DNA from: Ancylobacter pratisalsi
Lineage (GTDB): Bacteria; Pseudomonadota; Alphaproteobacteria; Rhizobiales; Xanthobacteraceae
DNA: 64,000 nucleotides
Reading direction: 5' to 3'
NCBI RefSeq assembly: GCF_010669125.1
Contig: NZ_CP048630.1
Coordinates: 2,616,001-2,680,000 of the forward strand
Shown here: one piece after another, positions 25,171 to 34,635 of the stretch
Position numbering within the stretch: position 1 is the first letter of the stretch
Layout of the letters: each line of letters begins with the position of its first letter
The notes under the pieces: generated by a model
Database searches by the model: none
Seen by the model: the letters and a program-made list of their open reading frames with translations, nothing else
Told to the model about the DNA's origin: nothing
Program-made: the position numbers and the translations under genes

Positions 25171-26631
25171 ATGAACGTGGCGACAAAAGTGGAAGGTGCG
25201 CAGACCGATATCGACGGTCCGCTCTATGAGGCACGGCGCAAGATCTATCCGATCGCCGTTCATGGCACGTTCCGGCGCATCAAGTGGGCGCTGCTCATCA
25301 TCACGCTGGGCATCTATTACCTGCTGCCTTTCGTGCGTTGGGACCGCGGCCCGAATGCGCCCTCGCAGGCGGTGCTGGTCGACCTCGTCAATGGCCGGTT
25401 CTACTTCTTCTTCATCGAGATCTGGCCGCAGGAAATCTACTACATCACCGGTCTGCTGATCCTCGCCGCGCTGGTGCTGTTCCTGATGAACGCGGTCGCC
25501 GGCCGGCTGTGGTGCGGCTATCTGTGCCCGCAGACGGTGTGGACCGACCTGTTTCAGGCCATCGAGCGCATGGTGGAGGGCGATCCGCGCCAGCGCCGCG
25601 AGAAGGAAAAGCACGCCTCCCGCACGCAGCGCGCCTTTGAAGCCGCCGCCAAGCACTTCCTCTGGATCATGGTGGCGTGGTGGACCGGTGGCGCCTGGGT
25701 GCTCTATTTCGCCGACGCACCGACGCTGGCCATGCAACTGCTCAAGGGCGAAGCGCCGCTGGTCGCCTATCTGTGGATCGGCATTCTGACCCTCACCACC
25801 TATGCGCTCGCCGGCCACATGCGCGAGCAGGTGTGCACCTATATGTGCCCGTGGCCGCGCATCCAGGCGGCGCTGACGGACGAGTACGCGCTCAACGTCA
25901 CCTATCGCTACGATCGCGGCGAACCGCGCGGCTCGCTGAAGAAGACCGAGGCGCTGAAGCTGGAAGGACTGCCGGCGGGTGATTGTGTCGATTGCCACCA
26001 GTGCGTCGCCGCCTGCCCCACGGGGGTCGATATCCGGGATGGCAGCCAGCTCTCCTGCGTGCAGTGCGGGCTGTGCATCGACGCCTGCGATTCCATCATG
26101 AAGAAGATCGGGCGCCCCACGGGCCTGATCGCCTACGACACCGAGATGAATGTGGAACGGCGCCAGCAGGGTCTGCCGCCGGTGACCAAGATTCTGCGGG
26201 CGCGCACCGTGCTTTATGCGGCGCTGATCGTTATCGTGGGCGGCATCATGGTCGCGGCGCTGGCGACGCGCGGTTCGGAGTCGGTTTCGGTGCTGCATGA
26301 CCGCAATCCGCTGTTCGTGCAGCTCTCGGATGGTTCGATCCGTAACGCCTACACGCTGCGTCTGGTCAACAAGCAGTCCATGCCCCGCAGCTTCGCGATC
26401 TCGGTCGAGGGCGTGCCGGAGGCGCGGCTGGAGATCGCCGGTGGCGTCAGTACGCTGGAAGACGGCCGCCCGGTGGTGGAGGTGGGTCCCGACCAGACTT
26501 ACGAGCTGCGGGCGCTGGTCTCGACAGCCGCCAAGCTGCCGGCCAATGCCTCGCTCAATATGAGTTTCCAGATCACCGACATCGCCGGCGGCGAGACCAG
26601 CACGACGCCGGACCACTTCAAGGGACCCTGA
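25171..26631 (+). CDS. ccoG: cbb3 oxidase accessory protein CcoG (FixG), polyferredoxin membrane protein
   Basis: This 486-residue protein has several transmembrane helices and two 4Fe-4S clusters, with CVDCHQCVAACP and CVQCGLCIDACD. Membrane CxxxC pairs CGYLCP and CTYMCP are also present, and the C-terminal ~130 residues form an Ig-like periplasmic domain. CcoG is implicated in reducing copper for cbb3 assembly. It opens the ccoGHIS set; its own promoter is likely in the 150-bp gap 25021-25170, though no second FNR box is evident there. Confidence 0.97.
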   Translation: MNVATKVEGAQTDIDGPLYEARRKIYPIAVHGTFRRIKWALLIITLGIYYLLPFVRWDRGPNAPSQAVLVDLVNGRFYFFFIEIWPQEIYYITGLLILAALVLFLMNAVAGRLWCGYLCPQTVWTDLFQAIERMVEGDPRQRREKEKHASRTQRAFEAAAKHFLWIMVAWWTGGAWVLYFADAPTLAMQLLKGEAPLVAYLWIGILTLTTYALAGHMREQVCTYMCPWPRIQAALTDEYALNVTYRYDRGEPRGSLKKTEALKLEGLPAGDCVDCHQCVAACPTGVDIRDGSQLSCVQCGLCIDACDSIMKKIGRPTGLIAYDTEMNVERRQQGLPPVTKILRARTVLYAALIVIVGGIMVAALATRGSESVSVLHDRNPLFVQLSDGSIRNAYTLRLVNKQSMPRSFAISVEGVPEARLEIAGGVSTLEDGRPVVEVGPDQTYELRALVSTAAKLPANASLNMSFQITDIAGGETSTTPDHFKGP

Positions 26632-26710
26632 AGCGGCCCGTCGTCCGACGGGTCGTGAAAGGGGCGGCGCAGACGTCGCCCGCGCCAGACGCATTCGAGG
26701 GGATTTCGCC

Positions 26711-27214
26711 ATGGCCTTGCCGGTCAACGCTTCGATCGACGACGAACATCCCGGACGACCGATGACCGGCCGCGCGGTGCTGTTCTGGTTCCTCGGCTTC
26801 TTCGGGGTGGTCTTCGCCGCCAATTTCGTGCTGGTGCGCGAGGCGCTGAGCACCTTCGGCGGGGTCGAGACCGAAAGCTCGTATCAGGCGGGGCTGGAGT
26901 TCCGTCATGAGAGCGAGGCCGCCGCCCTGCAGGCGGCGCGGAACTGGCGCGTGGATGCGCGCCTGCAGCAGGGCGCGATCGAGGTGAGCGCGCGCGATGC
27001 CGCCGGCCTGCCGATCGCCGGAGCGGAACTGGCCCTGACACTGCGTCATCCCACCGACCGGCGCTATGACGAGACGCTGTCGCCAGAACCCGTGGGCGCT
27101 GGGCGCTGGCGGGCGAGCGATGCCATCGCGCCGGGCCAGTGGGAGCTGGTGATCGAGCTGAGCCGGAACGGGGAGCGTGAGTTCCGTTCCACCAACCGGA
27201 TCGTCGTGAAGTAG
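26711..27214 (+). CDS. ccoH: cbb3 oxidase assembly protein CcoH (FixH)
   Basis: This 167-residue membrane protein has one N-terminal helix (~residues 17-40, GRAVLFWFLGFFGVVFAANFVL) and a periplasmic beta-rich domain. The VRFA/VLVREALSTF stretch and the AALQAARNWRVDARL region match FixH. CcoH contacts CcoN during late assembly. It lies 79 bases after ccoG and 8 before ccoI. Confidence 0.93.
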   Translation: MALPVNASIDDEHPGRPMTGRAVLFWFLGFFGVVFAANFVLVREALSTFGGVETESSYQAGLEFRHESEAAALQAARNWRVDARLQQGAIEVSARDAAGLPIAGAELALTLRHPTDRRYDETLSPEPVGAGRWRASDAIAPGQWELVIELSRNGEREFRSTNRIVVK

Positions 27215-27222
27215 GCGCAGCC

Positions 27223-29559
27223 ATGGCGACGCATGTGGGTGTGCAGGCTCTTCCTCTTCCCGCTGAGGCGCGCCCTCCTGATTCGCGTCCAGCCGACGCG
27301 CCGGCGCAGGATTTCTCGCTGTTCCTGCGCGAGCAGCCAGGCGGGGCGATGCAGATGGCCTTCGCCATTGACGGCATCGACTGCGCGGCCTGCATCGACG
27401 AGATTGAGGACGCGGCCGAGCGCGAGCCCGGCGTCTCACTGGCGCGGCTGAACTACACCACCCATCGCCTCACCGTGGACTGGGCCGCCGGCACCGCGCC
27501 GGGCCCGGCCGGCGTCATCGCGACGCTGGCGCGGAGCGGCTACCGGGCCTACCCGTTCGAGGCCGACCGGCTGGAGGCGATTGAGCACGCGACCTCGCGC
27601 CACCTGCTGCGCTGCCTCGCCGTGGCGGGCTTCGCGGCGATGAACATCATGCTGCTCTCGGTCTCGGTGTGGTCGGGCAATGTGTCCGACATCACGCCCG
27701 AGACGCGCGATCTGTTCCACTGGCTCTCGGCGCTGATCGCCCTGCCGGCGGCGGCCTATGCCGGCCAGCCGTTCTTCCAGAGCGCGGTCCGGGCGCTCAG
27801 GACGGGCACGCTCAACATGGACGTGCCGATCACGCTCGGGGTGGTGCTGGCGCTCGGTGTCTCGGTGTTCGAGACCGTGAACCATGCCGAGCATGCCTAT
27901 TTCGATTCGGCGGTGATGCTGCTGTTCTTCCTGCTCACCGGCCGTTACCTCGACCACGCCATGCGCCGCCGGACGCGCGCGGAGGCGGGCAACCTCGCCG
28001 CGCTGCGTGCGAGCAGCGCCAACCGTGTCGGCATTGACGGGCAGGTCGTGACCGTTCCCGCCGCCGCCGTGAAAGCGGGCGACGAGGTGATGGTGCGCGC
28101 CGGCGAGCGGGTGCCGGTGGACGGGCTGGTACTTTCCGGCAGCGGGGCCGTCGATGAGAGCCTCGTGACCGGCGAGACGCTGCCGCGCCCGGTGGCGGGC
28201 GGCGAAAGCGTGCATGCGGGCGGGCTGGTCCATGACGGCGTGCTGCGCGTGCGTGCCACGGCGGTGGGCGAGGACACCTTCCTGCAGGAAATCGAGCGCC
28301 TGCTGGACCGGGCCTCGACCGCGCGCGGACGTTATGTGCGCCTCGCCGACCGGGCCGCACGGCTCTACGCGCCAATGGTGCACACCGCTGCCGCGCTGTC
28401 TCTGGTCGGCTGGCTGATCGCGGGGGCTTCGCTGCACCAGGCGGTGCTGATCGCGGTCGCCGTGCTTATCATCACCTGTCCCTGCGCGCTGGCGCTTGCC
28501 GTGCCGGCGGTGCAGGTGGTGGCCGCCGGCGCGATGATGCGTCGGGGCGTGCTGCTGCATTCGGGTGACGCGCTGGAGCGCCTTGCCGAGGCGGATTCCG
28601 TGGCCTTCGACAAGACCGGCACGCTGACCCTGCCGGAGCCCGCCGTTGCCAATAGCGAGGCCGTGCCCGCCGAACTGATGCAGGCGGCGGCGCGGCTGGC
28701 CCTTGCCAGCACCCATCCGCTGGCGCGTGCCATCGCGGCCGCCGTACCTGGCGCGGTGCCGGCCGGGCAGGTGCGCGAGGTCACGGGTGCCGGCGTCGAG
28801 GGAACGATCGACGGCGTTCCGGCCCGGCTCGGCAGCCCTGCCTTCTGTGACTGCGCCGCATTGGCAGCGGCGGCGGCGCCCGACGCGTCGCTGGTGGCGG
28901 TGCGGCTCGGGGCGCGCTGCGCGGTGATCGAGATCCGGCAGGCGCTGCGGCCGGATGCGCTGGCCGTGCTCGACGAGCTGCGCCGCCAGGGCCGGCATAT
29001 CGTCATCTTGTCCGGCGACCGGGCCGAGGCCGTGGCACCGGTGGCGGAGGCGCTTCATGTCGAGGACTGGTGGGCGCAGGCGCGCCCGGCCGAGAAGATC
29101 GCGGTGCTGGAAAGCCTGGAGGCCACCGGCCGCAACGTGCTGATGGTGGGCGATGGCATCAATGACGCGCCCTCGCTCGCCGCCGCTCATGTCTCGATCT
29201 CGCCGATCACGGCGGCGGATGTGGCGCGGGCGCAGGCGGATGCGGTGTTCCTCGGAGACCGGCTGGCGCCGGTGCCGGCCGCGCTCGCCATCGCGGTGCG
29301 CGCGCGGCGGCTGATGCGGCAGAACCTTGTGATCGCGGTCGCCTACAACGTGGTTGCCGTGCCGCTCGCGATCGGCGGCTTCGTGACGCCGCTGATCGCG
29401 GCACTGGCGATGTCCGGTTCGTCGATCCTCGTCACGCTGAACGCGCTGCGCGCCCGGGGTGGGGCCGAGGCGGCCGATGTGGTGGCGGCCGCCGAGGCCG
29501 ACGCCAGCGCCGGTGCCAGCGCGAGCGCGAGCGCTTTTGCGACAAAGGGGGCGTCATGA
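27223..29559 (+). CDS. ccoI: Copper-translocating P1B-type ATPase CcoI (FixI)
   Basis: This 778-residue ATPase exports Cu(I) to the periplasm for the CuB site of CcoN. It has an N-terminal metal-binding domain with CAAC at 54-57, the transmembrane CPC at 419-421, the phosphorylated D463 in DKTGT, and GDGINDAPS in the P domain. Its tail is low-complexity (SAGASASASAFAT). It overlaps ccoS by four bases (ATGA). The first ~45 residues before the metal-binding domain are Pro/Ala-rich and poorly conserved in the family, so a downstream start is possible but I see no better ribosome site. Confidence 0.97.
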   Translation: MATHVGVQALPLPAEARPPDSRPADAPAQDFSLFLREQPGGAMQMAFAIDGIDCAACIDEIEDAAEREPGVSLARLNYTTHRLTVDWAAGTAPGPAGVIATLARSGYRAYPFEADRLEAIEHATSRHLLRCLAVAGFAAMNIMLLSVSVWSGNVSDITPETRDLFHWLSALIALPAAAYAGQPFFQSAVRALRTGTLNMDVPITLGVVLALGVSVFETVNHAEHAYFDSAVMLLFFLLTGRYLDHAMRRRTRAEAGNLAALRASSANRVGIDGQVVTVPAAAVKAGDEVMVRAGERVPVDGLVLSGSGAVDESLVTGETLPRPVAGGESVHAGGLVHDGVLRVRATAVGEDTFLQEIERLLDRASTARGRYVRLADRAARLYAPMVHTAAALSLVGWLIAGASLHQAVLIAVAVLIITCPCALALAVPAVQVVAAGAMMRRGVLLHSGDALERLAEADSVAFDKTGTLTLPEPAVANSEAVPAELMQAAARLALASTHPLARAIAAAVPGAVPAGQVREVTGAGVEGTIDGVPARLGSPAFCDCAALAAAAAPDASLVAVRLGARCAVIEIRQALRPDALAVLDELRRQGRHIVILSGDRAEAVAPVAEALHVEDWWAQARPAEKIAVLESLEATGRNVLMVGDGINDAPSLAAAHVSISPITAADVARAQADAVFLGDRLAPVPAALAIAVRARRLMRQNLVIAVAYNVVAVPLAIGGFVTPLIAALAMSGSSILVTLNALRARGGAEAADVVAAAEADASAGASASASAFATKGAS

Positions 29560-29762
29560 CCGTGCTGCTCTATCTGGTGCCGGCGGCGCTGAGCCTTGGC
29601 CTGCTTGGGCTGGGCGCTTTCCTGTGGTCGCTGCGCTCGGGCCAGTATGAGGACCTCGACGGCGCGGCGGTGCGGGTGCTGAGCGACGACGATCTGGTCG
29701 GCTATGACGAGACCGGGGCTCCCGGCAGCAAGGTGACAGCGGGCGAGGCGCGGCGGCGATGA
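29556..29762 (+). CDS. ccoS: cbb3 oxidase maturation protein CcoS (FixS)
   Basis: This 68-residue protein has one N-terminal helix (LYLVPAALSLGLLGLGAFLWSL), then the CcoS signature SGQYEDLDGAAVRVLSDDD. CcoS is needed to insert heme b3/CuB into CcoN. It overlaps ccoI and the next gene by four bases each, so all three are translationally coupled. Confidence 0.95.
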   Translation: MTVLLYLVPAALSLGLLGLGAFLWSLRSGQYEDLDGAAVRVLSDDDLVGYDETGAPGSKVTAGEARRR

Positions 29763-30937
29763 GTGCGGGCGAGGTGTTCGACGTCGATTTCGACGCCGCC
29801 CGCGCCGGGCGGCTTGGCTGCGCCTGCCCGGAGGACACGCCGCGCGCGCTGCGCCGACCGGTGGGGCAGGGGCGGCTCGCGGCCGGCTTCGCGCTGGTGG
29901 TGCTGGCGCAGGCGCTGACACTGGGCGTGCTGCCGCTCGCCGGGGCGATGTTGGCGGCGGGACAGAGCTACGGGCCGGTGCCGCTGGGCGCGCTGCCGCT
30001 GGCCGCTTTTCTTGCCGGGGCGGCGGCGGCGAGCCTGCCGGCGAGCTTTCTGCTCGACGCGTTCGGCCGGCGCGCGGGTTTCGCGCTCGGCGCCAGTCTC
30101 GGTGTCGCGGGCGGCTTGGTCTGCGCCTATGCGATGATGGCGGCGGCGCTGCCGATGCTCATTCTCGGCGCGGCCTGGCTCGGCGCGGCGCAGGGCTTCG
30201 GCATGTTCTACCGCCACGCGGCGGCCTTCGGTGCCGGCGCGTCGGGACGCGGGCAGGCGGTGGCGCGCCTCATGGGCGCGGGGGCGCTGGCCGGGCTTGT
30301 CGGCCCCCTTCTGGCGGGCGAGGCGGAGGCGCTGGCGGTGCCCTACACCTTCGCCGGGACGCTGGTTCTTTCCGCGCTTGCCCAGCTCGGCGCGCTGGCC
30401 TTCGCGGTGAGCCTGCCGCCCGCGCGCTTTTCCCATGCGGACCTGACCGTCGAGGCGATGCGCGACGGGACGACAGGCGAGGTGGCGGCGCCGCAGCCGC
30501 TCACCTGGCGGGGGATGATGACGCCGCTGGCGATCGGTGCGCTGGCCTGGGCGGCGATGACCTCGGCCATGGCGGGGGCGCCGCTGTCTCTGGCCGGCTG
30601 CGGCATCGGCGTGCCGGCAATCGCGGGCTTCGTCGCCTGGCACGTGGTGGCGATGTATGCGCCTGCGCTGGCCGGGGGATGGATCGCGGGGCGGATCGGC
30701 GCCGCGCCGCTGGCCGGCGCCGCGCTCTTCGCGTGCGTCGCCTCGGCCGTCGCGGTCCGCGTCCTGCCGGACGCGGCGGGGATCGTGGCGGCCTTCCTGA
30801 TGGTGGGGGCGGGCTGGTCGCTGGCCATGCTGGCCGCCACGCTGATGCTGCATGAAAGGGGCGTGCCCTCGCGGCTCCAGCTCGCGCTTCATGACGGCAC
30901 GCTGCTGATCGCGGCACTGGCCGGCGCGCTGGTCTGA
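29759..30937 (+). CDS. MFS transporter, probable CcoA-type copper importer for cbb3 oxidase biogenesis
   Basis: This 392-residue protein has about 12 hydrophobic helices of the major facilitator superfamily. It carries M267-TSA-M271 and H295-VVA-M299: the M-x3-M and H-x3-M motifs that in Rhodobacter CcoA bind copper, with the same 28-residue distance between the first Met and the His. Its coding region starts inside ccoS (ATGA), at the end of ccoNOQPGHIS, which strongly suggests a role in supplying copper to the oxidase. The cytoplasmic N-terminus has a CAC pair at 21-23. Family membership is inferred from motif, spacing and context; overall similarity was not computed. Confidence 0.8.
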   Translation: MSAGEVFDVDFDAARAGRLGCACPEDTPRALRRPVGQGRLAAGFALVVLAQALTLGVLPLAGAMLAAGQSYGPVPLGALPLAAFLAGAAAASLPASFLLDAFGRRAGFALGASLGVAGGLVCAYAMMAAALPMLILGAAWLGAAQGFGMFYRHAAAFGAGASGRGQAVARLMGAGALAGLVGPLLAGEAEALAVPYTFAGTLVLSALAQLGALAFAVSLPPARFSHADLTVEAMRDGTTGEVAAPQPLTWRGMMTPLAIGALAWAAMTSAMAGAPLSLAGCGIGVPAIAGFVAWHVVAMYAPALAGGWIAGRIGAAPLAGAALFACVASAVAVRVLPDAAGIVAAFLMVGAGWSLAMLAATLMLHERGVPSRLQLALHDGTLLIAALAGALV

Positions 30938-31166
30938 ACCGAACGCGGCGCCCTCCGGCCCGTCCGATGCGAGCATGCCCTGAACAGGCGTCTCCCGCGC
31001 AACAGGAGGTCTTTACGTTTCTCTGAGAGGATGCGCGGGCACATCCCGTGCGACGGGTGAGAAGCCGACGGGGGCGCCTCGGGCAATCCCGGCCGCGCCC
31101 GCGCGGCTTCCGGCGCGCCACCGGCCCGCGGGTGGCTTTACCGAACGGCTTGACCATACGATGCGT

Positions 31167-31194
31167 TTATGTAAGTGATCGTTCACATACATAA
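31167..31194. promoter_or_regulatory. 28-bp near-perfect palindrome, probable TetR operator
   Basis: Arms TTATGTA and TACATAA at the ends and GTGA / TCAC inside give a 28-bp inverted repeat with two asymmetric pairs. It lies 27 bases before the ATG of the fused acyltransferase/ligase gene, just after a TTGACC at 31150-31155. The TetR regulator encoded at the end of the same operon is the obvious candidate to bind it. The rest of 30938-31140 shows no gene. Confidence 0.65.
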
Positions 31195-31221
31195 GATCGG
31201 CATCGCCTGGGAGGAAGTTCC

Positions 31222-34200
31222 ATGTTCACGCGGCTGATGGCGGCGCGGCGGTTTGCCCCGCTTTTCTGGTGCCAGTTCTTCTCGGCGTTCAACGACAATT
31301 TCGTGAAGAACGCCATGGCGCTGCTGATTCTCTACGGATTGGCCATCAGCAATGGCGGGGCCATGGTGACGCTGGCGGGCGCCATCTTCATTCTCCCCTT
31401 CTTCCTGCTCTCCAGCCTCGGCGGCCAGCTTGCGGACCGTTACGACAAGTCGCTGATCGCGCGGCGGCTGAAATTCCTGGAGATCTGGGTGGTGCTGGTG
31501 GCCAGCGCCGGCTTCGTGCTGCAATCGATGCCGGTGCTGATGCTTGGCCTGTTTCTGATGGGCTGCCTCAGCGCGCTGTTCGGCCCGGTGAAATACGGCA
31601 TCCTGCCCGACCATCTCTCCAAGGAAGAACTCGTCTCCGGCAACGCGCTGGTGGAGACGGCGACCTTTGCCGCCATTCTCGCGGGCACGGTGGGCGGGGG
31701 CATCGCCATGGCCCATACCGGCGAGTGGGCGGTGGCGGGGTTCACCTTCGTCTTCGCCGTGTTGTCCTGGCTGTTCGCGCGGGCCATTCCCCCGACGCTG
31801 GCGGCGGCCCCCGACCTGGTGATCGATCTGAACATCTGGCGCGGCACCAAGGGGCTGCTCGATGATCTGCGCCAGCGCAAGGCAACGTGGCAGGGCGGTC
31901 TGATCATTTCCTGGTTCTGGCTGGTGGGCGGCGTGATCCTGTCGCTGCTCCCGACGCTGGTGAAGGAGAATGTCGGCGGCGGGGAGAGCGTCGTCACGCT
32001 GTTCCTCGCGCTCTTCACCATCGGCGTCGCGATCGGATCGACGCTGGCGGCCAAGATCTCCGAAGGGCGGATTGTGCTGGCGCTGGTGCCTTTCGCCGGC
32101 CTCCTGCTGGGTGGCTTCGGCCTGCTGCTGGCCGGACTGATGGGCACAGCCGAACCGGCGGTGCCGCTGATCGGCTGGTACGATTTCCTGCTTACCTCGA
32201 CCGGGTTGTACACCTCCCTGACCCTTGTCGGGCTCGCGGCGGCGGGTGGCGCCTTCGTGGTGCCGACCTTCGCCCATGTGCAGGCGGAAGCCGCCGAGGA
32301 GCAGCGCGCGCGGGTGATTGCCGGCGTCAATGTGCTGAACGCCGCCTTCATGGTCGGCGGCGCGGTCATCGTCGCCGTGCTGCAACTCCTGGGGTTTGGC
32401 GCGCCGTCGCTGATCGGACTGATCGGCCTCGGCAGTCTCGTCGTTGCGGTGCTGGTCTGGCGTGCCTTCCAGGGGCATGTGCTGCGCGACCTGATCCGGC
32501 TGGTGTTCAAGGTGCTGTTCCGGGTCGAGGTGACGGGCCAAGAGCACCTGTCCGCCTATGGGCCGCGCTCGGTCATCGCGATCAACCATGTGAGCTTTCT
32601 CGACGCCCCGCTGATCATGGCGCTGCTCGACAACGACCCGATCTTCGCGGTCGATGCGACCATTGCCGAGCGCTGGTGGATCAAGCCGTTCCTCAAGCTG
32701 GTGCGCGCCTTCCCGCTCGACCCGACGCGGCCGATGGCAACGCGCGACCTGATCCGCCTGGTGCGTGGGGGCGAACAGCTGGTGATCTTCCCGGAGGGGC
32801 GGATCACCGTGACCGGCTCGATAATGAAGATCTATGACGGCTCGGCCCTTATCGCCGACAAGGCGGAGGCGCCGGTGATCCCGGTGCGGATCGAGGGGCT
32901 GGAGCAGACCTATTTCTCCCGCCTCACCACGGACCAGACCCGCAAGCGGCTGTTCCCCAAGGTGCGCGTCACCATCCTGCCGCCCAAGCGGATCCAGATC
33001 GATCCCGAGCTGCTGGGCCGAAAGCGCCGGCTCGCGGCCGGGGCGGCGCTTTACGACATCATGTCGGACCTCGTCTTCGAGACCAGCCATACCGGCCTCA
33101 CCGTCTATGACGCGGTGGAGGAGGCGGCGGTGCGGCTCGGCATGGGGCGCACCGTGGTCGAGGATCCGCTCGGCTCCAGTCTGACTTATCGCAAGCTGCT
33201 GATGGGAGCCAAGATTCTTGGCGCCAAGCTCGCCGAGCAGACCGCGCCGGGCGAGTGCGTCGGTGTGCTGCTGCCCAATGCCGCCGGCATCGCGGTGGTA
33301 CTGATGGGCCTTGCCCGCCATGGCCGGGTGCCGGTGATGCTGAACTACACCGCCGGCGCGGTGAACCTGGTGGCGGCCTGCAAGGCGGCGCAGGTGAAGA
33401 TGGTGGTCACCTCCACCGCCTTCGTCGAAAAGGCGCGGCTGGAGGGGGAGGTGGCCGAACTCGCCAAGCATGTGCGTGTCGTCACCAGCGAGGAGCTGCG
33501 AGCCACCGTCACCACGCGCGACAAGGTGATGGGGCTGCTGCCGACGCGGGCGCCTTCCACGGCCAAGCCGGACGATCCGGCCTTCATCCTGTTCACCTCC
33601 GGCTCGGAGGGGAGCCCCAAAGGCGTGGTCCTCTCCCATCGCAATGTGCTGACGAACGTCGCGCAGGTGGCGGCGCGGATCGATTTCTCCCCAGCCGACA
33701 TCATGTTCAACGTGCTGCCGGTGTTCCACTCCTTCGGACTGACCGGTGGCCTCATGCTGCCGCTGGTTTCGGGACTGAAGTGCTTCCTCTACCCCTCGCC
33801 GCTGCACTACCGGGTGATCCCGGAGCTGGTCTACGCCACCAATGCCACGGCGATCGTGGGCACCGACACCTTCCTCATGGGCTATGCCCGCACGGCCAAC
33901 CCCTACGACTTCCGTTCACTGCGCTTCGTGGTGGCCGGCGCGGAGCCGGTGAAGACGGAAACGCGGCGCGTGTGGATGGAGAAGTTCGGCCATCGCATTC
34001 TCGAAGGCTATGGCGTTACCGAGTGCTCCCCGGTGCTGGCGGTGAACACGCCGATGTTCAACCGCGCCGGCACGGTGGGTCGCATCCTGCCGGGCATCCA
34101 TCACCGTCTCGATCCGGTGCCGGGCATCGACGAGGGCGGGCGGCTGCATGTTGCCGGGCCGAATATCATGCTCGGCTACCTGCGCGCCGAGGCCCCCGGC

Positions 34201-34635
34201 GTGATCGAGCCGCCCGAGAATGGCTGGTACGACACCGGCGATATCGTGGTGGTGGATGCGGAGGGTTTCGTCGCCATTCGCGGCCGTGCCAAGCGCTTCG
34301 CCAAGATCGCGGGTGAGATGATCTCGCTCGCCGCCGTCGATGCCATGGTCGCCGCGCTGCGCCCCGATGCCGAACATGTCGCGGTGGCGATTCCCGATGC
34401 CAAGCGCGGCGAGCGGGTGCTGCTGCTGTCCACGGCGTTGGACCTGACCCGCGCCGCGCTTCAGGCCCATGGCCGCGCGCTTGGCGTCAGCGAACTGATG
34501 ATCCCCGCCGAGATCCTGCCCATCGAGCATCTGCCCCTGCTGGGATCGGGCAAGGTGGACTTCGGCAAGGCGCGGGTCCTCGCCCTGGAGATCATCGCCG
34601 CGCGCGGCCGGGCGGCTGCGGGAGAGAGCACATGA
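31222..34635 (+). CDS. aas: Three-domain lysophospholipid transporter / acyltransferase / acyl-ACP synthetase (LplT-PlsC-Aas fusion)
   Basis: This 1137-residue membrane protein joins three activities that E. coli splits between LplT and Aas. Residues 1-~410 are an LplT-like MFS transporter (CQFFSAFNDNFVKNAM start) that flips lysophospholipids inwards. Residues ~435-620 are a PlsC-type acyltransferase with the H-x4-D motif (H456, D461) and FPEGR from 523. Residues ~650-1120 are an AMP-forming acyl ligase with FTSGSEGSPKGV from 791. Together they would import and reacylate lysophosphatidylethanolamine or related lipids. GGAGGAAG precedes the ATG. It overlaps tetR by four bases. Confidence 0.93.
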   Translation: MFTRLMAARRFAPLFWCQFFSAFNDNFVKNAMALLILYGLAISNGGAMVTLAGAIFILPFFLLSSLGGQLADRYDKSLIARRLKFLEIWVVLVASAGFVLQSMPVLMLGLFLMGCLSALFGPVKYGILPDHLSKEELVSGNALVETATFAAILAGTVGGGIAMAHTGEWAVAGFTFVFAVLSWLFARAIPPTLAAAPDLVIDLNIWRGTKGLLDDLRQRKATWQGGLIISWFWLVGGVILSLLPTLVKENVGGGESVVTLFLALFTIGVAIGSTLAAKISEGRIVLALVPFAGLLLGGFGLLLAGLMGTAEPAVPLIGWYDFLLTSTGLYTSLTLVGLAAAGGAFVVPTFAHVQAEAAEEQRARVIAGVNVLNAAFMVGGAVIVAVLQLLGFGAPSLIGLIGLGSLVVAVLVWRAFQGHVLRDLIRLVFKVLFRVEVTGQEHLSAYGPRSVIAINHVSFLDAPLIMALLDNDPIFAVDATIAERWWIKPFLKLVRAFPLDPTRPMATRDLIRLVRGGEQLVIFPEGRITVTGSIMKIYDGSALIADKAEAPVIPVRIEGLEQTYFSRLTTDQTRKRLFPKVRVTILPPKRIQIDPELLGRKRRLAAGAALYDIMSDLVFETSHTGLTVYDAVEEAAVRLGMGRTVVEDPLGSSLTYRKLLMGAKILGAKLAEQTAPGECVGVLLPNAAGIAVVLMGLARHGRVPVMLNYTAGAVNLVAACKAAQVKMVVTSTAFVEKARLEGEVAELAKHVRVVTSEELRATVTTRDKVMGLLPTRAPSTAKPDDPAFILFTSGSEGSPKGVVLSHRNVLTNVAQVAARIDFSPADIMFNVLPVFHSFGLTGGLMLPLVSGLKCFLYPSPLHYRVIPELVYATNATAIVGTDTFLMGYARTANPYDFRSLRFVVAGAEPVKTETRRVWMEKFGHRILEGYGVTECSPVLAVNTPMFNRAGTVGRILPGIHHRLDPVPGIDEGGRLHVAGPNIMLGYLRAEAPGVIEPPENGWYDTGDIVVVDAEGFVAIRGRAKRFAKIAGEMISLAAVDAMVAALRPDAEHVAVAIPDAKRGERVLLLSTALDLTRAALQAHGRALGVSELMIPAEILPIEHLPLLGSGKVDFGKARVLALEIIAARGRAAAGEST

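Noticed and set aside
30938..31140. A riboswitch in the leader of the LplT-Aas gene (CTGAGA-like sequence near 31020)
   Set aside because: The short similarity to a TPP element does not extend to the other conserved parts.
31183..33807. An 874-codon minus-strand frame opposite the LplT-PlsC-Aas gene
   Set aside because: His/Gln/Arg-rich composition and no domain; the plus strand has three complete enzyme domains.
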